A stretch of DNA of 64,000 bases, from NCBI RefSeq assembly GCF_001039355.2, contig NW_019774992.1, positions 144,918-208,917 of the forward strand, read 5' to 3'. Both the position numbers and the translations under genes were made by a program. Positions 49,178 to 61,347 of the stretch are shown here, in pieces. This DNA is from Lingula anatina (lineage: Eukaryota > Brachiopoda > Lingulata > Lingulida > Lingulidae). Position 1 is the first letter of the stretch. Every line of letters begins with the position of its first letter. Below the pieces are notes generated by a model. The model was not told where the DNA came from, did no database searches, and was given only the letters and a program-made list of their open reading frames with translations.

Positions 49178-49239
<62 letters not shown>

Positions 49240-52161
49240 AAGACAAGACTTAAAATGATCAAGTTAATAAATAAACTAAGAAAGGCACTGTCACTGTCTT
49301 GTAAAAAACAACAACAGATTTTGCATGAAAATATTCATCTGCTCAGCTTTCTAACTGGGATGGCAATTTGACTGACATTTTGTCCGTTTTGCATCATGAT
49401 CAGTGCCTTCACATGCAGTGGCAATTAATGTATCAAGTCAGGCCTTCAAAAATGGAAGTTATGCTTTATGACCTGGTTAAAAAATTAAACACCACATGAA
49501 TTATTTGAACAGGTGGATTAGGGGACTTTTTTGCATGTTGTTGAACTGAATCAGGTATCTAAGTGTGTTTTTATTCTTACACATTTTTGTTTTTTCTTTC
49601 CGTACCCTGTCCTAGAAACTGAGTGAAGATCAGTAACAAGTAAACGATAATCACCGAGTACTTGTATGACTATAAACACAGTCATTACAGCTACTCAACT
49701 TGATGAATAACGTTGAAGTTTTTTTTCTTAAATGAAGTAGGTGTGCTTGTTTTTCTACAAACTTGTAATATCTCCCATTCAAACAGCAGTGTAAAAGTGT
49801 TTATTATCATCCAATGGAATTTAACAGAGTTGTTTTCATTCCAAGATTTGAACTTGTTATCAGGGCACGTATATAAATTACATAGTAATGACTCAATCTT
49901 TTTTTATGGAGAAAATTGTGAATTTTACAAATAGTAATACTGTATTTTTTAAGGAGTTAATTTCTTAAAATTAAAACATTCCGACTAATTGGTAGCAACT
50001 GAAAATCTGGCTACCTTATACTACTAGTAGTTCTATTTTGTAAAGTAAAAACACAACAAATATATAACATAGAAATATATATTTAATGATCCTAAAAATA
50101 TAAATCTGAAAATTTCATAATTGTTCTCCATTGAAAGGATATAGCCATTACTGAATACGAATTCTACTGTAACTGTAGGCGTTGTGCCTCAAGTCCACAA
50201 CTGCCTTCATTTGGCATTCTGTCTGAATTCATCAATTATATATCAAACTTTTCATAACTGCAATCCATGGCATCCATATACTAGTGTACAGTGAATAAAT
50301 TTCTACTGGATCAGGCTAAGTTTGAAAGAGTTTACTAGTATACTTTATTTACAAAATGCATAATTATTACTGTGCATACATTGAATTAAGCCCTGAATGA
50401 AAATGCCACTAATATTTTAAACTTATGAAGAATATTTATTATTTCAGAAACCTGAGTTTCATACAGAGTGTATTGGACAGCCATCGTCTCTAACTACTTT
50501 AAGCTACACAGACAACCAATCTATCAGAACACCTTGGTAATCAATGCAAATCACTCTCTTGCATGATAGGAAGACATTATCTAATCCACAGTCTGTCTGG
50601 TGGGGGGGGGGGCGGGGGGGGGAGGTTTGAGGGGAGGGGGGTTGATGGGGGGAGGGGTGCACACAAAGAGGATGGCACAGTGGTTTGAGGGACAGAGAAA
50701 TTTGATAATTCTGAGGGAAGAGAGACAGTTATCAGGTGTAATGATGTTATTATTTGCACAAAACAGTAGGAAAAATGGGACTGGAGAGTTTGTGTGTGTG
50801 TGTGTTTGTGTGTGTGTGAGAGAGAGAAAAGAAGGGATGGGTTGTGGATAATTCTTAGGCGTAATAAACCTACTCACTAATCCTCATCTAAGACAGTTAA
50901 TCACATCTAATTCAATTAACTAATAATCTCTGAGCACATGTTAGGTTTGTCTAAACCATCCTCTGACTGCTGAGGTTACCTCACACACACAGCAGCCATC
51001 AAAGCAATGCCATCATATTCTCATTCCGCGACATTCACATTGATAAGGTACAAGTGGCGATAATAGCCTTGATGTGGTGGCTAGTCCTTACCGACACCTG
51101 ATAGCTACTCCCAGGGCGAGACTCACAAACCAATTAATTTTCTATTAGAATCCATCCACTTGAAGCTGATATGGTGAAAGTACTTGGCAAAGTTGTAACA
51201 ATAATTAGCTGGGAATGCTAACTTCTTCAGATAAAAAAAGTCCCCCCAAGTGAGTTCTGAAGAAACCAATTTTGTTTCAAATATGTCTACAAGGAGGTTC
51301 ATACAGAAGAAAACAGAGAGTTCATGTCCTCATTTTTAATCTTCTGCCTCTTCCGTAAATCCCTCAGTTACAAAGGCTGATAATTTTCTAAGTAGCTTTC
51401 ATTATCACACTAAGCTTATTCTGGGGTCTAATTAGTGACATGTTGCTAAACTACAAATTACAGACACGAATTTAAAGGGATAATAACTCTTCGTATGAGA
51501 TCTATATTTCACAATAAAAACCTTGTGAATAACTCATAGAAATATAATTTATTCTGTTTTACCACAAAAACAGCAGTTATAGCTTTAATTCTGATATCTG
51601 AACTTGTCTTTAGACCACGTGACCTCCATTGATGGCTATACTCTGTTAAAATCTCTTAAGAGATTTTAACAAAAAACCAAACTTTTTAGAAAAAAACCAG
51701 GGACTAACTTTGAATGTAAAAATGGAATTTTTAACCATTGGTAAGTATGGGAAAATTATTGTTTACTCCAGGAAAATTCATTTTTTGGCCGAAACAAAAA
51801 AGAGTTATTATTGCTTTAAAAAACAAAAAAAAAAAAAAAAAAAAAAAAAAAAGAAAGAAAAATAAAAAACTCATTTAGGATCATCATATCTTCTTTTTTT
51901 TCTCTTCAAATACATACATTCATAGGAATTGGTTAATTTTTCACAATAATTCAATTTTCATTCAATGAATGTCAATTTTTTACAGTGTTTTGAATTTCAT
52001 AACACTGAAGAATGTTAATTTTTCTATAAGACTTGGATCGGCAGATAATTAACACCTACAGTCACTGTGAAGATACTAGTAATTATTCAGACAGTTCTTA
52101 ATTTGCAGTTATTATCTTTATATTTACACCAATGACTTGTATAAATTTGAATGTACAAATA

Positions 52162-52199
<38 letters not shown>

Positions 52200-55100
52200 T
52201 ATTTGTTTTTATTATAACAAATTAGAAAGTACGAAAGACAGAAAACATCACACCAGATTTTTACACCTATATTAAAAGAAAGCCGTGATGTGTGCGCCAT
52301 ACGTGCAGAAGCCTCACATCATCTCACCCCTGGCGTGACTGATCCTGGTGTTACCTAGCGACCAAACCCTTCGTCTGTCAAACAACAAGCTGGAGGATTA
52401 TTTCTGGCAAACTAAATCTATTTTGGGACACAGTAAAACAAAGAGGGGACAGGCATGGCATTCATTTACTATAATCAGTAAGCTTTTCTTGAACTCCCTG
52501 GCACAACGCCAAGTTTTGAAGTGGTGCTGTTCACTAACAAAACCCAATACACTGGTACTGGCACATAAAACACATACTAGTAGACTTGGTTTTCCTCATT
52601 GCAGACCAATTGACACATTTCTCTTTTGAAAGATTCTACAATAATCCTTTCCTCTTCAGAAAATAATAATAATAATAATAATAAGTAATAATTTATTCTT
52701 TTGAGTTAAGAGTAATTTAATAGTTAAATAGTGATAAAAAACAAAGGTATTTCTTTGATGTCATTTTGTAGCCTATAAAATTTTTTCTTAAAATTCTTCG
52801 TATTTTGACCATAAAAACATATCCTCCACACACATACAAAAATAAATAAATAATTTTGAAAATTTGTCTTGCCCTGGCACAATGCACTGTCTGATTAAGA
52901 GGATAAAAACCTTCTACTTTCCCCCTGCCACTAAACATCAACATGACATCAAAAACGGCTACAGAAACATTGCCCTTCAAAGAAAGCTCTCCCCGTAGGT
53001 CAAAGCGTTTACTGTTTGCTCTCTATGTGGCAGACACCACAAAGCCTTTCAATGGCTGCCATTATTCAGTCTCAGTCAGCCGAACTGATCTGAAAAGAGG
53101 CTCCGTTAACGGAGCTATTTATTCCCCAGCATGCCCTTGCTAGTGTTGAAGCGGTGACCATAACAAATATTTCGTAATGCCACATATTTCTTTTGTGACC
53201 TTTTTATTCTTACAATTTGCATATTGATAACTTTGTAAGGGGGGTGAGGATCAGCAAAACATGATGGTTACAAATCATAACTACTTTAAGTGCGTATGCT
53301 CTAGGCTCACGCTAGCAAGGACGTTTCTTTTGCATCGCCCTTTGACTACTAACCTGTCCTAATGGAAGGGAAATAAAACTTTGGCTGAAAAATTACCTTA
53401 CTTGATCAATTTTTGTCACATAATCATATAATTTCTGTGATTTTGATGAAAAAAAAGCAGAATATGTGACAATGCAATTTCCTGCTCAAATATAACAAAA
53501 AAATTTCAGTGGGGAATATTAACTACTAGTATTCACTTAACTCTAAATATTAAGCAATTAGCAGGAAGAAATATGTTTTTATTCAGAGATATCCATCACC
53601 AACAATAATTTTCAAATCAACTTTTGTAGTCAGATATATTAATGATATTGATAAGCCAGCTCTCAAAACTCTGGCAGGGATTTCCGTATCAAATGTGCCA
53701 TCTATTTATTCATGCTACTAAACCACTTCATCCACCTCTACACTTCACATCAAATCTATTTGATCTGTAACATTGCTCAGGGCCCTGCACATCTCAGGTT
53801 GAGAAGAATACAAAAGAATCGGAAGATTTTAAACTCATAGAGTGTCAGCAAATACACCTTTAGCTGGGGAGCAAATTATACATTGGAAATAAAGCACTTG
53901 AGCAAACGCGAGCCTAGAAAGAGCTCTGAGTGTATTTTCTGATACATTTTATTTCAGCAGAAGGCTCTTTGCTATTTGAAAGTCTTACTGTGTATGCTGA
54001 TTTGAAGGATTTAAAACAGTTTGAGTGTTAGCGCATGCCTTATATTATTAAGTATTAACATCTTAACCTTGAGAATGACTAAGCTGGAAATAAGAACATA
54101 AGAATTACAAATGACTGAGAGATGGCCGTCTCCTTTACACTTAGCAGTCGATTCTATGTATTTCGAAACCTTTTAGTTGCTAATCTAAGACTTTCAGTCC
54201 ATTTCATTACCAAGTCAAGGAAGCCATAACAATAACTAACATCCCAGGGGCACTACAGAACCCCCCCCCAAAAAAAAAAAAAAAAAAAATAATAATAATA
54301 ATAATAAAAAATAAAAAATAAATAAATAAATAAAAATGAAATAAAATAATAATAAAATAAAAAATATATAAAAAATTGATAATGATAATCTTCAAAAACT
54401 TTCACAGCTGGAGCAACAAGTTTCAAAACTGACTGGATAACTTTTTTTTTTTAACTTTTAGTTATTTATTTATTTTTCATTGGTATAATGTAATTCTACC
54501 TTGATTTTAATGATCAATCAATACTCTTTTCTACCAATATATAATCATATCTGACTGCGTCATAAGGGCTATGTATTTATCCAACTCTCCAAGGATTGCC
54601 ACAATATGTAGTACTATTAATCATTATAATAAAACTTCACACAAATCACCATTTCAAAATATTGAATTATTAAGGACTAAATTACTGGCAGAAGTCAGAT
54701 GAGGTGTGAAGAAAGCCAGCAGTAGGCTTCTAACATAACTCATCTAAATGCGGAAAAACCAACGTGTGACAGAGAAAATTGGAGTTCACGTATTTTTCTG
54801 TCCTAGAAATTATTACGGTACCAATTGCTCTCCAGAACACTACAACAATTTTGTATCCGGGAACCTGTCATCTGCTATTGTCACCTGGATGGCTTGTATC
54901 ATGTTAACAAGACCCGAGTGGACATTTGACATTTATGCCACGGTGTTTTCATCATGAACTTATTGATAAATTATTTTTCTCTTGTCATGTTCCTAGGCCA
55001 AAAGTTCAGTTGGACTAATTTGCTATCGCATGTGTCCTAAATTCACTGCCTTCAGATTTGCATGGCTAGAGACAATGCAATCTTCTTACTAAGCGATACT

Positions 55101-58100
55101 CCAAACACGGCGCTGGCAGAGCTGGGATTCTCCTGTCAAGCCAAAAAATTACCAAATGTTTCCAACGCACATGCCCTGCTTGGATACAGATAGCCTAATA
55201 TATGAGGCAATAAAAAAATCTAACTCTATTATAACTCTAAATCCAAGGATTAGTGGTTTCAGAATCCATTCAATTTGTTGACAGATTAGTGCTGATTTGA
55301 AAATGATTAACGACAGGTTGCTGATAAAATAACTGCCCTATTATTGCTGTAATTTAAACCAAGTCTTGATAAATTTCAACTTACGTCAAAAAATAAATCT
55401 TCAAAAACTTGTAATATTTTATTCTTCTGTAAAACATGATTTTTAATGAAAAGAATTAACACAAATTTAAGTTACCATGCAAGGGGCAGTTAATACACTT
55501 CACTAAGTTAATTTCAGTGCAATTAATAAGGTTCTTACAGTAGACAATACAAGACATCGTGTTAAATCCACAAAAGTATTTATGACATAACCTAGTCTAC
55601 CAAAATAGATACTTAACTGAATGATTTAGCATTCTGCAATTTGAGTTCCACTCCTTTACGTCACAAGCCAATAATACCTACATTAAAAATAATCACTTCA
55701 CTGTCTCTCACAGATCTAATAAAGTGCCGAAAGACTCATGTTCTCCTCTCACATGCATATATATCTTTTTGACTGAAAATCTCCATCGATTATCACTTTC
55801 CTCCTACTCAATAACCAAGACCCATTACATCTCTGTTAGAAATGTCATTTCACTTAATGACAGTAACTTTCTCGTTTCCACTGTCTCATAAATTCATTAT
55901 TTCTAGGGACATGACTCTTACAGTGACAATTTAGGTCCTAACCATCCTCCTTCATCTACTACAGATATATTAATAAACCAGTAAAAAATGTGTATTATTC
56001 TTAGCAAAATTTCACACCTCAAATCCGATTATTACCAAGCACTTGATGTCTTTGATTATTGTGGTTAACTTTGTCTGCAATATAAGTTGTCAGGCTTTAC
56101 TGTTACTGTCAACACAAATGTGTAACAGTAATAAATGTAGAACTCACATAATAAGAGATATTACATGACAATTCACAGAAATTGATGTTCTTTACTTGTA
56201 CTGTCAATTGATACAAATGTAGAACTCACATAATAAGAGATGTTACATGACAATTCACAGAGTTTGACGTTCTTTACTTGTACTGTCAATAAAAATGTAG
56301 AACTCACATAACAAGAGATATTACATGACAATTCACATATGTTCATTTCCTTTTTCACATCCGGCTTACACAAAGAGCCGCCAATTCTGCATTTCTAGGG
56401 TTCGCAAGCTTATTACACCGAATTACAACTCAGAAGACAGTTAATTTAACATGAATACCTAGAAATAATCAGGACTATTGGGGGATGAAATCAATTCACT
56501 AGATGAAGACAAGATATTGATGTTGTTGATATATTTATAGCTGTGAAGCAAAATGTTTTAGTAAAAGTTAAGTATCTGATTGAACTGTGCAGATTTGCTT
56601 TGAAATCCAGCGCTGAGGATCGAAGAAGGCTTATCCCATGTGAATGAATACACAAAGTATTAGCTGATGCTCTTTAGCCTTATTTATCACTTCTTACCAA
56701 TGCAGTGCATTTTTTAATAAATGAATAAATAAATATATCAAAATAAAATAAGTCAATTAAAAATAGAATAAGAAAATAAACAGGCAAAAGTAGACATACG
56801 TAAAACAAACAAACAAATAAATAAATTAATTAATTAAAAAATCTCATTTTTTAACACTGGCAAAATAAATATATCAGAATGCAATTAATTATTTAATTTT
56901 TTTGGTGGGGGGACTATATATGTATATATAAATACACAAACACTGAAAACTGACATTGTACATGTACTAAAACGAATGCTTCGCGCTCATGGTGAGATTT
57001 CCATTTATTGAACACTTATTGATTTCGGGTTGAATAATAAAAACCTGGATATTTTGATAATGCATATAATATGGTGTTTGTTCCTCGTATCCCTTCCATA
57101 TACTCCATGTGCACCTATGGCAACTAAGCGCTCCCAGTGGACGAGTTATGTCACACACTGACATCAAAGTTTGTCTCTATATGTATCAGGGCATTGCCGC
57201 AACATATATATTGAACACTTAAGAATACCGTTTCCCACATATATTTATAAAATATGACTAAAAACTTAAAGGCAATTTAATTTAAGTTATTATACTGAAA
57301 AAATACTATTTTGTTAAAAGACAGCTATAAAATCTTAAATGCTAACCAACTGATGAATTGAAAGGTCTTCACTTAGGAACGAATTCTTACAGTTCTGTAA
57401 ACATATTTTCCACTGTGACTTTCTGTGTAAATTTGTCAAATCCAAAAGTATCATTCCACAATAATTATTTTCCCTCTGCTAAACTGTCATACATAAGATT
57501 AATCTACCTGTGTTCAACGTACACTGCTTATTTCTACTTAAACTGTCTATCAATGTTCTAGCACGCTTTGATACTTCAGACACTTAGCAGCTTCTCACAC
57601 GAGCGTGTGAACTTCAAGTCCGCATTTCCATGTTTCAATGATTGTGGACAAAAGGGAATATCTCAGGTTTCAGAACACTCAATAACTCTCCTTTTTATCA
57701 ATCAACTCTAATTGCTATCATATTTCTTCTTTACATCACCGTTTTATGATCATTTCAACAACAATCAAACCTAAATATCTTTATTTCCTTTGTATACCAA
57801 ATGAACTTAGCTCATGTTCCCTTTTTTAAACTTCAGTTGTGTTTTTTTCTTATTTAATTCAATATTTATATTCTTTTTTTTTTTTTTTTTTTTTTTGGGG
57901 GGGGGACAAGTGCCTTAATTGGGATGCTTGATAAACAATTACTTTTTACCAAATTAAAGCAGTCTACTGTAGGTTGTAGAAAACAAACACTGTACTAGTA
58001 TACGAAGATGAAGTCTTTTAAACTTTAAATGGAAAGTAAAAGAAAGAAAATATTTCCGGTGTACTTACGTTAAAGTCTGCAGGTGATGCTCCTTTGGACT

Positions 58101-58799
58101 GTGATCTATTTTCTAATCTGAAATGACACATGTCAAACATCAAAATCTCATCCATGAATATTTTTAACCAAAATCTGACCAACATCAAAAAGTTGATAAA
58201 ATTAAACTTTATAAAGAGGTTTTTAGTGTTTAATGTCCAAATATTATAGTATTTGTTTTCAGATGAGTATAAGGATAATTTTCTTTAAAAAAGTTAATTA
58301 CTTTTATAAAATATAACTCTTTATCATGAACGGCTATTTGAGAGGATTATTTTATTAACTCTGAATTGGAATGTTTGAATTTCAATCTGACTTAAATCAT
58401 GCGTTTAAAATTGTAGATAAATTGAACCAATTAATTCTGGAAGACCAAATTAAACGAACTGACCAAACTAAATCCGAAGTCAATACAAATTGATCGACCA
58501 TTTACTTACTTTTCGGGATGTGGTGCTCGAAAAGCTCCGTTTGTGATCGCTACATATTTCCCCCTATTTTCAATGTCTTCCAAACGACCTATAATCCGTC
58601 GTCCACTAAGGGTTCGCATTCCTCGAACACAAGTTTTGTTTTTAGTGGCGACGGTCACCCTGTCCAAAAATGTCTCAAAAGTTCTGATTTTGGTTTCGTC
58701 GACTGACACGGGAGCTCCGGGGAAGTAATCATCATTATTTCGGTAGACTGTGATCCACTTTGCAGGATTTGGGACGCGACGAGGTCCAAATGTTGACAT
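33723..58799 (-). CDS. DCDC2: DCDC2-type doublecortin protein with a C-terminal IQ-motif tail
   Basis: Eighteen minus-strand exons: 58510-58799, 58069-58117, 49099-49172, 48287-48418, 47831-47986, 47311-47582, 46881-47005, 46343-46420, 44873-44983, 44405-44455, 42633-42701, 42014-42316, 38286-38753, 37177-37245, 36481-36639, 35051-35149, 34102-34194, 33723-33827. They sum to 2703 nt (900 aa) with consistent phases. Exon 1 holds DCX domain 1 (ITVYRNNDDYFPGAPVSV, then TLSGRRI and YVAI). Exons 3-5 hold DCX domain 2 (IFVFPNGDVL, then VRKLVDLETQKA and YVAVGSEGYNPLDY). The linker GRKKKHGSKNHSRSSS and the later SGMFKSKQQSNVTRGATEVE match the DCDC2 C-terminal region as I recall it. DCX domains bind microtubules, and DCDC2 works in cilia. 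The rest is an acidic Asn/Asp/Glu-rich tail with IQ motifs: IQAGFRGYKAR, IQAGFRGYRDR, IQAAFRGHQDR and IQKSFRGHKVR. An IQ tail is not part of vertebrate DCDC2 as I know it. From exon 46343-46420 on, all exons are phase 0-0. No internal promoter or poly(A) site suggests two genes, but only a transcript can prove the link. Confidence 0.85.
35051..35149 (-). CDS. DCDC2: Probable exon of the DCDC2-like gene (Pro/Lys-rich, Trp-containing)
   Basis: A 99-nt phase 0-0 open exon with acceptor CAAAACAAG and donor GTCAGA. It reads VRELSPPPKQPTPKPKEDIA, then QKWKQRFNNPKFK. The coding look and phase fit the neighbours. The acceptor lacks a strong polypyrimidine tract, and the frame also stays open further upstream, so its 5' border is uncertain. 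Confidence 0.5.
35690..35931. mobile_element. MITE with inverted ends in an intron of the DCDC2-like gene
   Basis: Left end CCAGTTCCCACTTTTATCAA, then CAGTGGATAGCGCTAT, matches the reverse complement of the right end (CCAGTTTCATCAACACTGGA, then TGGCGCTATC). Inner GGATAAC/GTTATCC motifs recur. No coding capacity. Confidence 0.6.
38754..42013. other. Intron of the DCDC2-like gene
   Basis: Beyond the TTAA MITE at 41581-41918, no exon, gene or RNA was recognised in this 3.3 kb. Confidence 0.5.
41581..41918. mobile_element. TTAA-flanked MITE, copy a
   Basis: 338 bp bounded by TTAA on both sides (41577-41580, 41919-41922), with inverted ends AGGGATAATAACTCTTCG. It shares its internal sequence, in the opposite orientation, with 51476-51815. 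A 4-bp TTAA target is typical of piggyBac, although piggyBac ends usually start CCC, so the superfamily is unsettled. Confidence 0.8.
42702..44404. other. Intron of the DCDC2-like gene
   Basis: No gene recognised. A (TG)n stretch occurs near 43696-43715 and a TG/AG stretch near 43747-43765. Confidence 0.5.
44405..44455 (-). CDS. DCDC2: Probable microexon of the DCDC2-like gene
   Basis: A 51-nt phase 0-0 frame (ESISEEKDAGRGRLSSA) between acceptor CTTTAG and a consensus donor GTAAGT. It is GC-richer than the surrounding intron and fits the phase pattern of its neighbours. It could be skipped without frame change. Confidence 0.6.
45072..45291. mobile_element. MITE (family 1, copy c)
   Basis: Left CCATTTCCATAG, then TTTGGATCGATCTAACTCCC, mirrors the right end (ATAGATCGATCCAAAG, then GTGAGAATAGACCC). 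The ends match copies at 5143 and 23345. The GC-rich middle (GGGCGGACACG, GGGCGGGGACGG) differs, so it is a diverged subfamily. Confidence 0.65.
48401..48732 (-). repeat. 102-bp tandem repeat built from the 5' end of a DCX exon and its acceptor
   Basis: Four copies at an exact 102-bp period (shared TCACCATTGGGAAAGACACT at 48401, 48503, 48605 and 48707). The first contains the true start of exon 48287-48418. The other three lie upstream in the intron. Each carries the acceptor GTTTTCCAG followed by coding-like sequence VFPNGDxLKKA. Confidence 0.9.
49177..49237. repeat. (AAT)n microsatellite directly before a DCDC2 splice acceptor
   Basis: About twenty AAT units. In the sense of the minus-strand gene this is (ATT)n ending at ATTTTCAG, so it forms the polypyrimidine/branch region of exon 49099-49172. 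Confidence 0.95.
50599..50662 (+). repeat. G-rich tract with several runs of four or more G
   Basis: At least six G runs on the plus strand (C runs in the gene's transcript). It could form a G-quadruplex on the plus DNA strand. Confidence 0.7.
51476..51815. mobile_element. TTAA-flanked MITE, copy b (inverted relative to copy a)
   Basis: 340 bp between TTAA at 51472-51475 and 51816-51819, with inverted ends AGGGATAATAACTCTTCG / AGAGTTATTATTGCT. The internal sequence (CCACGTGACCTCCATTGATG, CTCTTAAGAGATT) is the reverse complement of copy a. Confidence 0.8.
56131..56340. repeat. About 80-bp tandem repeat, three copies
   Basis: Units begin ATGTAGAACTCACATAA and contain TTACATGACAATTCACA. The third is truncated. 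Intronic. Confidence 0.85.
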
Positions 58800-59338
58800 G
58801 TTGCAGATATCAAGTGTTAAAATCCTAGGAACGCTGCTTTAATGATCGTTATTTACCACATTTTGAGGAAGTCGAGGAATATCCATGCCAGTCTTCTGCG
58901 CTCGTACGAAGTTCTGTGGTCGTGACGTCACCAACAATCGATTTCATTGCCGCAAGCCGACCCCGTTGTTTACCATAGCAACCTCGGTAAATATTGACTT
59001 TTGTGGAAAAAACACCTATTTAATTGTTGCGATTTGGTGGTAAATCATCACAAGTGCATGACTTACGCTGTGTGAAGTAAGATTATCTTCCTAAACCTTA
59101 GATAAAAGGCGTTAGAGCAGGATAAAAGCTACAGACTTAAAATTCTAGTGCTGTCCTCTATCGGCATAAAGGGTAACGACGGACACTCGTTTTACTTGAA
59201 TAACGCATGGAAGATGGTGAATGAAATTTTGTCAATCAAAAACTTTTTGGCAGTAAAATTATTAAAGAATTGGTTATACGTTGAACAATCGATTAATTCT
59301 GTTTGCAATTCAAAAGAAAAAACTTCTATTTAATTATT
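58800..59338 (-). promoter_or_regulatory. Promoter region of the DCDC2-like gene with X-box and CRE
   Basis: A perfect CRE palindrome TGACGTCA lies at 58923-58930, about 125 bases upstream of the ATG. An RFX-type X-box GTTTACCATAGCAAC lies at 58968-58982, about 170 bases upstream, where the consensus is GTTNCC, AT, then RGYAAC. RFX factors drive ciliary genes, which fits a DCDC2 orthologue. The rest to 59338 shows no gene. The sites are read by eye and function is inferred. Confidence 0.55.
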
Positions 59339-61347
59339 TTTTTATTTCCAAGTGCAGGTGGCACACAAACACACAATAATTGACAAGACCAGCAGATATA
59401 TGGCATGACAGGAAAAACATGGATGTAATTAATTAAATATAACACTATCACTGAATAAATACCTTCTATAACTTGTGAATACATTAAACCAAACATAGAT
59501 ATACCAATATATTACTCTGTCAGCTGTATGCATCACCCATAGGCCCTATAACAACTTGGGTCATTCATGGTATGTGGATGTCAGAAGAGCTTTTTTTTGG
59601 GGGGGGGTGGGGGGGGGGGTGGTGCTTGTTAGCACATAAATTATCATGCATCCTCTACTCTTTAAGACAGAAAACAAAGTGCTTCAATATGCAGATAAAT
59701 AGACATAAGGCTTTCAAACCAAACTATTGGCATAACAGAATGTTTTGCATTTGCTGCATCTGAAATATCTTGTTGAGGAAAGCTTTCAGAAACCACACCG
59801 TAATGAAGCAAGTGATGAGACTTCTTTACAAAGACGTGTACCATACAATCTTCAGAGACCATACCTCATTTACTACTTTTCAGCTGTTCATTACATCATC
59901 CAATGCTTATTATTAAGAACATTATGAAGAAAGTAATATCATTATCACCTGCCGCTGGCATCTTACAAGGTAAGTAATAAATAAATAAGCACCCATTCAA
60001 GTGATACAAGCTCAATTTGCATGCAACACCTTCATCACATTCTTGACGATATTACAACTCCTTCCGAAAATGCAATAAGAAAAATGTCCCTAATGTTGAC
60101 ATTGTAAGCTATATTGTGGTATAAATCACAAATTGAAGCTTGCAAAATACAGCTGTTCTTCTTTGCAATTATGTCCACATTTCGTGTTGTGACCTTGTTA
60201 TCTTGACAAAAATGACGACATGCATTATCTTCAGTTAGTAGTGTCAAATTCAGCCAACTCTGGTTTATTTCAGTCAAGTTTATTTATCATTCATTTCAGA
60301 TGGGCTAAGGTGTATATGAAAACTATGAAAGACTTCAAAAACAAACCAATTCATTCTAAATGACAAAAAACTTCAGTCAACAGACAAGAAATGGTACTGC
60401 CACAACAACACACAGAAAAAAACTGTCTATTAAAAATAGCTGGCAACTTTAAATATCAAGAAAACTTGTAGCCTTAATAAAAAAGTAAAGTGAATTCAAA
60501 CAAAACATATCCCAAAATTAATTTTTCTGCCTGATTATCTTTTACAAATTCAAGAGCTGATAACGATGATAACTTCAAGAACAATTTACCTTATAAAAAA
60601 GATTTTGTTAACATGGACAGAAAAGGCAAATTTCACCAATAAAATATAATACTGATTCAAGTTTGTTTTTGTGGTGGAAAAATAAATAAAATAAATAAAT
60701 TTTAGGAGGGAACAGGACATATAAAGATATCAAACCAGATTAAGTGCCTCCTAACAATCATTTTGCTGCATAGCGTGATCGTGAAAGTCGAGCAGAGCAT
60801 CATTCAAGTTCTTCTACCTACTGGTGCTGCCCCCTATCAGCTCAATCAGGAATCAGGCTATCACAGCTGAAAAGAACAGCCATGTTTTTTTTTACCAAAT
60901 ATTCCACCAAAGGTTTTCAGCCACAAAATACATATACTGTCTACTGTGTGTGTCTTCATTTCCAGGCAACAGCGACAGAGGATTTTACACAGAGATGAAG
61001 AAGTCCATGGTTTTATTGAAAAAATGCCAAGTTCTTTTCTTTTGTGCCAGATCTTAAGCTGTACTCTGAGAGGAGCATCTAATACCTGCAACAAGTCTCC
61101 CTCTGTTGGAGGAAATGACACCAATTTTGAGCCTGAAGTGATTGTTAAGAGCAGAAATTTAGGAGATTTTGCCGAAATTCTACAAAGTGCCAGTTGTAAT
61201 AAGATATGAGTGCCATTTCAGTAGACTAATTCCCATTCTATGAGATAGTGGGCGTCTCCAAAGGTCTAAAAGAAGACACCCATTTGTCGTGGTTTGTGAG
61301 GTCTAAGAGCTACATGGACGATGAAAAGTTCTAAGCTGTGTCGGATG
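59339..61347 (-). other. Downstream of IDH2, possibly its 3' UTR
   Basis: No coding sequence recognised. A TTTATT (AATAAA on the minus strand) near 59339-59345 could be the IDH2 poly(A) signal, giving a UTR of about 2 kb. Other candidates lie nearer the stop. A G homopolymer occurs at 59590-59620. Confidence 0.35.

Larger units (their letters stand above)
49238..58068. other. Long second intron of the DCDC2-like gene
   Basis: About 8.8 kb with no gene recognised. It holds simple repeats (AAT near 52160-52196 and 52662-52682; C/A tract near 54262-54306; T/G tract at 57872-57906), the TTAA MITE at 51476-51815, an A run at 51820-51855 and an 80-bp tandem repeat at 56131-56340. The G-rich stretch at 50599-50660 lies here too. 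Short frames such as 50581-50877 are low-complexity artefacts. Confidence 0.55.

Noticed and set aside
50577-50877. Proline-rich minus-strand frames
   Set aside because: They are produced by a G-rich tract and a CA microsatellite. No splice or start evidence.
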